Origin: Telopea speciosissima
Taxonomy: Eukaryota > Streptophyta > Magnoliopsida > Proteales > Proteaceae
NCBI RefSeq assembly: GCF_018873765.1
Contig: NC_057917.1
Coordinates: 56,106,464-56,170,463 of the forward strand
DNA length: 64,000 nucleotides
Direction: 5' to 3'
Part shown: one piece after another, positions 19,889 through 32,200 of the stretch
Layout of the letters: the number at the start of each line of letters is the position of its first letter
How positions within the stretch are numbered: the first letter of the stretch is position 1
Made by a program: the position numbers and the translations under genes
The notes under the pieces: model-generated
What the model saw: only the letters and a program-made list of their open reading frames with translations
Databases searched by the model: none
What the model was told of the DNA's origin: nothing

Positions 19889-22800
19889 CGATCCATTCCT
19901 TAGTGCCTCAAATAAGAGGGGGTGGATCCCACCTAAACAATGTGTTCAGGTAAGAGTAGGGTGGTAATTTTTATCTCCTATAAGAAAAATTGCATGAATT
20001 ATACCAGACAAAGAATCGCAAAGGATAAAGATCCTACCATGGTACTAACCTATTGGCATAATGGTTTATGTGGTGTTGGCCTACCAACTCATGAATCAAT
20101 ATCATAAGTATTTCATGGGGTAGATCCCATGGGTGAGCACTCAAAGTCGAAGTGAACAATTCCCATGTAGATTTTATTACTGACAGGGACCATGTTCCTT
20201 AGAATGCTTTAGTTCGGGAGGCAAAGGTTCGGGACTGCAGATGCTATTACCACCAATTATCCGTTAGTGGCATACAGGCTTGAGCAAGTGGGCTATCTCA
20301 TGTCATGTGTGTGGGTGTGACTATCTTAGGCATCGTTTAGGTTCAACGTGCCTAGGATAAGTCCATGTTAATGTCAGTTACTAGCATGCATTGTGCGACA
20401 ATGATGGTTGACAAGGGTGAATGTGTCATAGATCTGCGTTATGTTGTTTGAATTAGGTTATAATGGCACCTTGTGCAAAGCATGACGAGTGGCTCGATGA
20501 TAGCTTTGAATTGAAGTGGCATTGATGATGGGCTACGACAACGAGAGATTGTTTGGGCAAACAGTGAAGCATCAATGTAGGTTTGTTGGATTTTTTATTT
20601 ATTTTTAAATTAAAGATTCAAAATATTTAGAGGATTATATCGTTTCCTAATAAGACACCAATAGGTATGACTATTGGACGATTGGTTTGAATGACCAACA
20701 AACAAGTATTTTGAAAAAAAACATGATGTTAGGGCATGTCTCTTGGAGATACCCCTTAGTGTTGTCTCTTCCTCTCCTATATATAGAGAGGGGGTATTGC
20801 CTATTTCTCTAAGATTTTTTGAGTGGAGACAATCTCACTGTTTCTGGTTTTCCAACGGCATTAAAATCATTTTTTTCTAAACCTACTAATGAGCCTAGCA
20901 TTGCTCTCCTTTATAATCGAAGTATTTATGCATAAAACCAAGGTTCGATTGTTGATTTATCTTGGAGGTAAAACATAAAGAACCCTGATTGCACTAATAT
21001 AAGGGGCATTTCAAACCTTAAGGAGAATGTCTTCGTTGATACCACTCAACCACAAATACTAGTTCATGATCAGTTTGTGGCTACCAACAACTTCATTGCA
21101 ATCTTATTTTCTCGAACTAGATACTTGTTTACTATAGGGCTAAGTCGAGCAAGCCTCATCATAGTGTTGTGGCTTTTGCACAAGTCATGTCCCGTCAATT
21201 ATTGTAAAATCATTTTGGGTGAATGTTAAGATGGCTTGAATGACATTAAGTTTGCCTTGGTTAAGCATTGGTTGGAGCATCGCATGGGCAATTGAACCTC
21301 AGTATTTTTTTTCCATGAGAAACAAAATATATAATTTAAGCTGAAAGAAAATTACAAACATCGTCTGTAATACTTAACCTAATCTTATCGATTCTAGCTT
21401 TAAGCGGTAAGTCATGAGCTGTAGAACTTCTATCTTACATTCTCATTTATTTATTTATTTTATGAGAATTTTTTTTTTTTTAATGAGAAGGATTATTTTA
21501 AAATTAGTAGTACAAAGAAGGTAGTTGATCTAAAACCTCTCCTGAGGTATAACATTTACGGGAATGATTTGCTAAGATGTGGAGGAGGGATGTAGTTCTA
21601 CGATTTACCTTACTAACATGCTGATTCAAAATGTTGAAAAGATAATTTCAAACAGTTCCCACAGCCAAGGTTGAAAATCCACCATATTCTGTGAATCTGT
21701 CCATCTTATCTTTTATGAAGACAGATTGAAAAGGGGAAATGATATCCAAGAGGACATTTCAAAATTTGGAAGCTAACAGTTTTGCCACAATCTTATATGC
21801 AACAGTGCAGAAACTATCAAATCCCAATAGTAGAAGGCTCTCCTACGATCTAGTGTGGTTTGATTTCAATAACTTAGCCATAAGAGATGAGTTTAACTCT
21901 CGTTTTCTAATATTACTTTACTACGAATATTTATCACCCTTCTTAGAAAGCCCTAGGAGATAACCCAATACACCCATATAATCCATTATAGTTCAAAAGG
22001 GTTGCCCTGATTCAAGAAGAGCCAAATCCAGTTCAATATAGACCAAAATGACACACCAGATGTAACACAACCCCAACATTGTTGTGGTCCAATACCCTTT
22101 TGATGATCTTATTTTTTTCAATGCTTTACTTCGTACCTTCACATATGAGTACATGGTTTAAAAGATAGGAGTCGGATCAACTTAGGTCAATCGCAATTGT
22201 GGTCCATGCGGATCAATAGCATATTTTGGTCAATCCAATAGATGTGTTCTGGATTTCTAGACTCGCCGATCCTGTCCGATTCCAATCTGATGATCCGGAC
22301 AAGACTGATCCAGATCCTGATTCCATTCTTTTAAATCCTGTGAGTAGAAGACTTTGAAGTGTTCTCCCCCCCCCCCCCCCCAAAAAAAAAAAAAAAAAAA
22401 TCATATATGCAGCCACCAATGTAAAATGAAAATAGGCACCCAACCTGCAGTTCCTGTCATTGGATATTTAGATAGTTGAAAATGGATAGTAGACCTCTTC
22501 AATTTGCTCAATCAGGATCTTTGGTTCACATCAGGTAAGTATTACTCGAAGCCAGCTATGTCACTGACATGATAACCAAGCTGTTTTTGGAATAGGCTGA
22601 GTAATAGTGTCTTTTTGTAATCTGTGATAGATGGCATTCTTTATTCTGGGTTAAACTTCCCTATAAACATTACCTGCTACACTAATTCTACAAAATCTAA
22701 GAAATTCATGTACAGTAACAAAAAAAGGCTCATAGAAGTAGTCATTAAGAACACAATGTATAAGCACCTTTATAATATAGCTAAATTAGCCTCTCTCTCT

Positions 22801-23232
22801 TTTTTTAAGGGGGGGGGGGGTGTATTGTCCTTGCACCAAAACTAAAATATTGCTATATTATACCAACTCCTCTAGTTTCTTTTATAAGAAACACAATGAA
22901 AGTTCCAAATTAGTTCACACCAAAAAAAATTCCCTCCATTAGAATATCAAGATTTGACTAAATGCAAAGCGCATATCGCCCTACTAATGGAGAAGCTCAA
23001 GCTGTGATGTTATATTTTAAACCTTTAAAGAAAGAGGGGGGGGAAAAACTATGATAAAAGAATTCTTGGCAGCCACTCAAAGCCTTTATGATGTTGTTTC
23101 TCTTTCTTGCAGAAGATAACTTCAATTCTTGAGCATTGATTCAACCACTAAGTGGAAGAAACTTTGCCAAGGAGATCATGATTTTGAAGAATGTCATCAT
23201 CATCTTCTGAACACGTTGCCATGAGAAGCCAC
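19889..23232. other. Intergenic, no gene recognised
   Basis: A TATA-like CCTATATATAGAGAG at about 20780 followed by a CT-rich leader suggests a retroelement promoter, but no coding sequence follows. Long homopolymer runs at 21468-21483 and 22366-22400. The 3' flank of the zinc-finger gene occupies the right end. Confidence 0.4.
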
Positions 23233-26200
23233 TCAACGAGGTCTTTTCCATATCTGGCCTTCATATTCCATTGCTGGGTCTTTGGGGCGTTCACAGTTGC
23301 ATTTCAGGCACACCATATTTTTTCGATAATTCAAGAAATCACAACTGTTGGAACAATACAAAGTTAAATCAACCCTGGAATTAAACCTCAATTGTGCATA
23401 CATGCTTTGCAGGCATTCCAGGTGGGGTGGGGGTGTGTGTTTGTTGGGGGAGAGAGAGAGAGAGAGAGAGAGAGATCTTACGAGGGACATTCCCATTCCC
23501 CAGGGTTTAGCTGTCTTTTTGGTCGTGACTCTTGGCAACGCAGGCACTTAGTATTGCGAGCAAAGTTCATGAATCTGCACCTGCACGTGAAATCCAAGTG
23601 GAAGATGCATTCATTCATCAACGAACGGTCAAATCAATAATTAGTTCAGAACCAACATAACAGCCACGAGGATACAGTTAAGTTTCTAGTAGATGTGCTG
23701 AGCAAGTAAAGTTAAATAAGAAAATAATTGACTCACTGTGGGCAGTTCCAGTCCCCTTTCTTCATTTCAACATCATCCACACCAACTCTCTTAGGTCCCT
23801 CTTCTCTGCATTCTAGGCATCGCAAATTTCTAGCGAAGTTCATAAAGTTGCATCTGAAACCACATTAAAAGGCTATCGTTCAATATCCTCATAAATTCTA
23901 AACATTTGAATACAAGCCCCCGACAACAGCACAAAAATTTTATGTTCCCCGCAAAATTCTTTAATACCGAGATGAAGGCCACACTTGGCTAGTGTATGTT
24001 ATCTACATTAGTGTTGCCAAATTACCAGTCTAACAATTTCCTTCAATCAAGAGGGATGTTTTTGTTCACCTACTGGTGGACAACAATATCATTACATAAA
24101 ACTTCAGTAAAACATGCTTTATCAATAAAAAATGGGGAATTATTAACATAACAAGGGTCTGTTATTTATCCAAACATAACAAGACTGTTACTACCCTCTT
24201 AAAACTACAGTTAGGGATACAGTTGGAAATAAATTTACGAGGGTAATTGAGTGAAATCGCATCCACTACTGAAAAATCAAAGAAAACTTAGTACTTTAAT
24301 TAACTTTTTTAAAAAGGGTTAAAACGTAATTGAGCATAACCCATCTTCCCCAAAATCATCTATATCGTCCCTCTCTCTCTTATTCCGGTGAAGCTAACAG
24401 TTCGTCTCCCTCCCTCTCCCCCAGTATCTCGTTCTTGATCCCTCAGTTTCTCTTTCCCTCGTTCCTTCCGCACCATGCGGAGGTCGGATTTGTTGGACTC
24501 TGCAACGGAGGCAGCGCGCAACACCATGCGACGGCTAAGTCATGGACTTTGCAACTGAGGTAAAACTCTGGGTTTGTCAATGCATCAAAAGCAACCACAA
24601 GTTAAGGGGGACTGGGGATGAAATAAATAATCCCAATAAGAATGAAACTGGAGCCAAAAATTACAAATTTGAAGCACCTATTGAAGAATAAAGGCAGAAA
24701 CTTCAACTAGAAAAAGTTTTCATAGATTAAACCACGAAGCAATATTTCAGGTAGCCATAAATTCCAAGCACAAAGTCAAAGGAAACAAGGGGAGGAGGGA
24801 AGATTCAAGAAGCGCCATTAGAAAAAGTTGTAAAGGGAAGCAAAAAAAGAATAAAAATTAATTAACCTACAGTGTATTGGCGTGCTGAATTTCAACTTCA
24901 AGTACTTTAAGAGAATCCTTGAAAGATTTTCGCATGGAACCCAGGCACATCTCTTCCCTCTGAAACTGGGAATCAATCTATTGGAAGTCATCAAACGATC
25001 CTTTCTCACCCTGAAAAATTCCCGATTCTCTCTTCTCTTTACTCGGCCTTCCTCAGTTCTTCCTTTCTACTCTTTATCCTTTTTCTGAAAAAGGTGTTTT
25101 GCAATCGACGTAAGTAAATGGAGAGAGAGAAGCTGGCCCTCTGCTGGCCGCCGGTGTCTACAAAGTGCAGGCCGCAAAGAGTGAAAATGGGGTTTCGAAA
25201 TCGGGGGTCGGGGAAGAAGCGTAGGTATTTGGGTTTAGAAGAAGAAGACGATGGCTGCAGCGGCAATTTGAACGGAGGTGGCTGTAGGCTTGTCTTCGTC
25301 GAGGCTTCAATTTGAGACATTGAGGGAACTCGATCTCGCCAGAAACGATGGAGGGCAGGGCAGCGAGTTTAATGAAATGACAGAAATACCATGTTTAATT
25401 TCAATTTGCAAGATAGCCATGAGATTCTAATAAAAGAAAATGAAATGTCTAATTTGCCCCATTTGATTGATCCTTTAATGTCTCACTGCTTATTGTGTAT
25501 TAGTCTTTTCACCATTTTGTTATTTTTCCAAATGTAACCCACCCTTGTTACATGAATAACAACCCATAAAAAATATATTACAAAAAAACTCAACTCAGCC
25601 TTAGTTCAACTAAATGGGTTGGCTATATGGATCCTTTTGTCTCCAATCAGCTCTATTCAAAGCCATACTGATTACTAGTCTTAAACAATGCATGTCTTTC
25701 CTAACAACTTTTCCTAGGGTCAAATAAGAAAATAAGACTCACTGTGGGCAGTTCCAGTCTCCTTTCTTCATTTCAACATCATCCACACCAACTCTCTTAG
25801 GTTCCCTTTCTTCTCTGCATTCTAGACATCGCAAGTTTCTAGCGAAGTTCATAAAGTTGCATCTGAAACCACATTAAAATGCTATCATTCAATCTCCTCA
25901 TATAAATTCTAAACATTTGAATACAGGCCCCTGACAACAGCACAAAAAAATTTCTTTTCCCCGCAAATTCTTTAATACCGAGAATGAAGGCCACACTTGG
26001 CTAGTGTATGATGTTATCTACATTTTACTGTTGACAAATTACACACTAACAATTTCCTTCATCAAGAAGGATAGTGTTATTCACCTACTGGTGGACAACA
26101 ATATCAGTACGTATAACTTTAGTAAAACATGCTTTATCAATAAAAAGATATATTTAAAAAATAAAAAAAAAAAACTCAACTCAGCCTTAGCCCAACAAAA

Positions 26201-29200
26201 TGGTGGTGTCTATATGGATCCTTTTTCTCTAATCAGCTCTGTTCAAAGCCATACTTGTTACTACCTAAACAATGCATGTCTTTCCTAACCACTTTTCCTA
26301 GAGTCATTTCAGGCCTACCCCTGACTTTTTTAGCTCCTTCAATCTGAATCAAATAACCCTTCTGTACTCAAAGGCCTCCACTGCGCATGTCCATGCCTCC
26401 TCAAATGACTTGGACATATATTGCTTACGGAATGTCATGGAGCTCTGCCATCCAAATTGATTTTGATCAGTGGAATCAGAAAAGATTTGAAAATATTTTA
26501 AAAAGTGGCCCACACAACTGACTTGGGAAGAAAGGCGTGAATACTAGCCTTTCATATGCAGTTTTGCTCAGATCCAGTTTTGGCTCTGAACCATATAGAG
26601 ATGCCCAGCAAGACCAAATACCGTATTTGGGCAACCAGTACACACAAACAGCACAGCACAGCACATTCAATAATTTCTCATATATTTTCGCTGCCAACCA
26701 AACAGAAGGCAAAAAAAAAAATTGAGGACTCAGGATAGAGAGGAGTTTGTGAGGCAATGCTAGAGAGACACTCACTGCAACAGGGGCCGACTTGGATGAT
26801 TCTGATAGTGATTACATGCATACTAGTGTGGAGACAGAGGCAGAGAGAAGTCAGATATGGTAGGCTCAGGCAGCGAGCCAAGTCACACACCAGGCAGAGA
26901 GGGTTAAGGATGCAATGAGGAAAGGAGTTGGCTCCTCTGGCTCTAGAGCAGCTGCACCAGAGGCAGGGGGAGTTGCCTTTCAGGAGATCACAGAATGTGA
27001 GTGCAGTCTCATCACCAGTACCAGATGATGATGATGATCCCATTGATGTCTTTCAGCAGTATTCTACCATATTTAGGACTCAGGATACCAGCATAGTTGT
27101 CAAGGCGGCAAGGCAACCTAAGGCAGTGGAGGGATGCCTAAGCACTTAAGCGACTAGGCGCCCAAGTGTTATTTTTTATTTCCCCTCTTTTCTAACATTA
27201 TTTTGTATGCTACAATATATACCTTATATCTCCAAAAATCAACATTAAGCCACATTAAGTCATAAAAAATCAATATTAAGCAACATCAAGTCATAAAAAA
27301 GTCACATTAAGTAATCAAAAATCAATATTAAGCCACATAAAGTCATCAAAAATCAACATAGAACTAGAAGACTGCAGAACTGAAGAAGTACGCTATTGGA
27401 AGTTTGAAACAATCAAAACATACATTTCCGTTTATACTGTTCTTAGTAAATATGATCTTATCAATAAGTAATTAAACTGCTCTCGATTTAGAAAAATATT
27501 CTTGTTCTCTAAGAAATTTGAATGATCAAATGATTTTATTTTTACATGAGACTTTTTGTATTAGGTAGAACACAAAACCAGCTTTCCAACAAATCCAAGA
27601 TTGCTTAAATCTCATTTATATGAAGGAGTTATGTTCCGGTCACACCTTATTTGGTGTGCGCGAATGTTGTCAACATCGCTCTGAATGAAAATATTTTCTA
27701 AATAACAAAACAAATGAATATTTTACCGCACTTTGAGTTTTAAACAATGTTTTACCATATTAAGATTTATGAAATTTATAGATTTGAGGAAGAAAAAAAA
27801 ACTCAACATTAGAAAGTTGAAAATTTCACCTATCACCAAAAGTCAAGTTTTTGTTCTTGAACTGAGGGGTTAACATTTTATCCTTTTGGAAATTGACTTT
27901 TTTAACTATTTTTATTGGACTCAAATAGGGGGTATTTGATTATTTATGAATAATATCTTGAAACATTTACTTAAATGATATTTGGCATAAATAAGTTCCA
28001 GAACCTGGTCCGATACCAATTAAACCAATGCAAGGCGCCCTACACTATGGCGCCAGTCGCCTAGGCCCCTAGAGATCCGCCTGGACACCTAGGCGATGCC
28101 TTGACAACTATGGATACCAAACAGAGAAAGCTTAAACAAGTCTGGTCTGCTTGGAAAGATAAAGTGGGGGATACCGTTTTGAAGTTTTTATTCTATCATA
28201 GCATCTCAGCTAATGCCACTAAGGGACCATACTATTAGGGCATGCTTGACATTGTGGGGAATGTTGGCCCATGAGTTAAGGGGCTCACTGCATAGGAATT
28301 GATGAATGTTTATTAGCCACAATAGAATAAGGAACTGGAAGAATACATTGATTCATTAAAGAAGACATGGGAGAGCTATGGAGAGACTGTGATGTGTGAT
28401 GGTTGGACTGGACCCACTGGATAGTCCATCATCAACTTCATGGCCATTTGTGATTGTAGGACTATCATCCTGAAGTCTAAGGATGCATCCAAGGAGAAGA
28501 AGGTTACAAAGTATATCTATAAATTGCTGAAAGATGTTGTACAGGAGGTGGGGATGCAGAATATTGTCCAAGTGGTGACAGACAACGGGAACAACTTTAA
28601 GAAGGCTGGTGAGAGATTGATGCACAACAACAGGTATCACCTATTTTGGATAACATGTGCAGCCCACTACATTGACCTCATGCTAAAGGATATAGGGAAA
28701 AGATTCATGGTAGCGGAGTGGTTGAGAGGGCAAGACAAGTGACCACATTTGTCTACAACCATGGATATGCTTTACATCTAATGGGAGAGAAGCGCGGTGG
28801 AGATTTGGTAAGGCTTGGCATTACTTGATTTGCCACCAACTTCATTGCATTACACAAAAGTTTGGTCTTGTGGCTGATTTTGAATCCGCGAAAAAGTGAA
28901 GTGCTAAAAAAAAGTAAACTCTATACAAAACGGAACAACGCTTCTCACTGACAGACTTCAAAAATGGTAGTAGTTTTCTTACAGGCCGGGTCATCAATCT
29001 ATCTGTACATGCGGAAGCCTATCTTTCCTTTGGTTTTGTATTTCGGTTGTGATGCAGATTCATCAACAAAATGGGCTTATTTATTAGGAATAAGTCTAGG
29101 GTTGGGTTATATACATGGTGGGCCTTTGATCCCATGGGTTTTCTATGTAATACGCCGTTTTTATGGGCCTAAAATATAGGTAATTAGGTTGCATACGGGA

Positions 29201-32200
29201 TTAGATATTTTAGTCTCATACTTAGTTTTATTTCATGTTTTTAATGTTTTAAATTGAACCGGTCCAAAGCTGGTTTCAGTGGCTCAATTTAAGTGATTTT
29301 AGTAGTATTCTTTTAAGTTGTTTAGTTGGGTTGGATTAGGACTCTATTTTGAGTCTATTTCAGTTTCCTAGTCAATTTAAGTTACCTAATAGGTTAAGGA
29401 TTGGGTTAGGCCTTTCTTTTTAAGTGTAGAAGTCTAATTTTGAGTCTTTTATATAAGATTGTAAGGGGGCAAAGTATTGAACACGAATTTGATTCATAAA
29501 AATAGCTTTTGCTTACTGCCATTGTTGCGACTACCTTGCTCTATTGAGTGTTGCCTTGTGAGTAATATCAAGGAGAAGGGGCTGGTGGAACTCCAGTTAA
29601 CTCCTTGCGTCTTGTAGACCGGGAAGATCTGTTATAAGGAATTGGTGGATAGTCCAATCGACTCCTTGCATCTTATAGATCGGGAGGACCTGCTTCTAGT
29701 CTTCAAGCTGCTGCCATTGAAGACCTGCCTTACCCAGTAAGTTGTTACTGTTATTAGTCATCCCCTTCTTCTCCTAATCCTCTAAACCCACCCCCATCGA
29801 TCCCCATTGTTAATACTCAATCCTTACTACCTTCCTCATCCACCATTAAAACCATAGATCCATTAGAACCCTAAAACCTGCAACTATTCTTCTTCCCTTC
29901 TAGAAGGTCACATACAAGGTGATTTTCGTGAGAATTCTGCCCAGCCCAATCTAAACGTTAGAACCTGCTAAACTTTTGATCGAATCTTCCTCAAACCCTA
30001 AGAGATACTCAATTCAAATTTCAGCACCATCCACCTAGCCGATTGTCTGAAATTATAGTTTTACCCCTCTCTCCTACTTCTAATAGGAAACCTTCATAAC
30101 TCCAAATCTAACCATCTGATTTAGCTATAACTTTCAGTATATATTCCAGTCCACCCTACCCACACTCTACCTAAATATTCAGCCCATTCAACCACCTGAT
30201 TTCCTGTTATTACAACCCTAGATTCCCTCATCTTCCCCCTTTTAAAACTTTAATCCTGGTTGCTGCCCATATCCATCTAACCTACTTAACCATTCAAAAC
30301 TTATTAAACCTATTTCATTAGACTCCACTACACCTGTCCAGCTTTACCATATAATACATACTCCCATTGACCTAACCCTAACCCTAACCCTAAAAGTGAC
30401 CTAGAACCACAGTTCTGCCCCCATCGAACCAGCAGCTTAACAAGTCCTGTTTGTCTGGCTCCTAGTAGGTCTCCTACCTATCTAGGACTACACTAGGTTG
30501 GGTATTGGTTTTTATTTTCTAATTTTGTTTAGTCAAATCTTTGGATGTTGGATTCAAGGTAAGGCGGATTATGTCCCCCCAGTGTCTTTCTCATACTTTT
30601 GAGGTGAAGATGGTTGGTCTGAGGTCCATGTGTACTTCAAAGGATTGGTTTAGTTAGAGGGGGTTCGCCACAGGGTAGGGCAGCACAAGTGACCATATCT
30701 AGTGACGAGTCTTGGCAGGACCTGAAGAAGGTCGATCCTATACTAGAGCCAGTGGTAAAGGTATTGAGGATGGTCAACTCTGAGAAGAGAAGCTTACCAT
30801 GCCACACCTATATGCAGCCATGGAGATGATGAACGTGTGAGAGCAACGTTACCAAATGGTGGGAAGGTGTACCTGAAGATTGTTGAGGATCGATGGGAGA
30901 AGCATTTGATGTATCCAATGCATAGGGCTGGTGAGTTTTCTATTTTATTTTAATTTAAGGTACTTGAGTTAATTTACATTCCAATTACATCTTCACAAAT
31001 ATTGACAAGTTCCTTGTATCATTCCCAACATTTTATCTCAATCCCAAATACAAAAACAAGAGTTCACTTGGGATGGATCAATCACTAATAGATGCAGTGG
31101 AAAATGTGGTGGCCAAGTTGGAGCCAAATCCAACTATAAAGTTGAGGTGCAATAATGAGGTGAGACTTGGTAGTTTGCCAAGTATTTTTAAGGAAGGTAA
31201 TTACTCGATTTCATATAAATGCGAACAATACTAATGTTTGAAATGAGGATAGATAAAGACCTTCAAGGATACTCTTGGGACTTTTGGTCGGGTGGACGCA
31301 AAGTCTAGTTGAGAAACCATAGCTACTAGTAGGCCCACTACATTATTTGTCATTTTATCTCCATTCAATTCATTTCATATACATATGTACCAAGTACAAT
31401 CACTTAACATGAATAATCTTTGTTGAAGTACTGTTCACATGAACAGTGATTTGGTTGATATGTGTATCTTCTATTTTCCTAGTCCTAGTTGGAGTCCTAG
31501 TTTCTAATTATGTCAAGTCCTAATTCTACTATGCCTCTGTGAGTTGTTAGTCTTAGTTTCAGTTTGAGTTGTTAGTTCTAGTTCTACTTTTATTTCATGG
31601 TTCTTTTCCTATTGTAACTTGGAATCCATTCATGATTAGGAATTCCTAATCTAATTAGGAGTTCCCCTTTCTATTGTAATTTGAGATTATAAATACAAGC
31701 ATTATGAGGGAGACTGATCAATTTAACAGTTCTCTCCTCTTCCTCATCTCCTTCTCTTTCTCTCTTCTTCCTCCATTCTCGGTTCTGGTTTTCTTCATCT
31801 ATACTCTGTTACATGGTATCAGAGCATCACCTTTAGACTGTAAGTGATCTGCGATTCTGGTTTGAGGGTCTTCTAAAGCCTTTTCTCTTCAAGGGGTGCA
31901 GCACCCACTGTTGCATATTGCTATGGATTAAACCCTAGATGAAGTTTTCAAGTGAAAACTAGGGTTTCTACTAATACTATCTACCTGAGTTCTTAGATCG
32001 ATTGGAGATCCTTAAGTTGAAGCTGCCTTTGTTGAAGACTTCTTCTACATATAATACTGATCCAAATCTGTGGATCCTCTCTACTATTGAAGACTGCAGA
32101 TTCAACTTAATTTTTTTCTCTCTACTACTTCCTGCAGTAATCCATTGAGGGTTTTCATATCAGGTGCTATTTTATCTCCAATTGATCCATTAATCTGGGA

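Noticed and set aside
26928-27149. Open frame ending in VFQQYSTIFRTQDTS as a host gene
   Set aside because: It runs into the non-autonomous hAT element at 27092 and lies in the hAT relic; best explained as transposase remnant.
28964-29179. Open frame of 71 codons as a membrane protein gene
   Set aside because: Lies in an inserted repeat with no homology and ordinary promoter-like AT-rich composition downstream.
30373-30395. CCCTAA run as a telomeric remnant
   Set aside because: Only about four units, mostly six-base rather than the plant seven-base CCCTAAA, and inside an inserted repeat; too short to infer a telomere.
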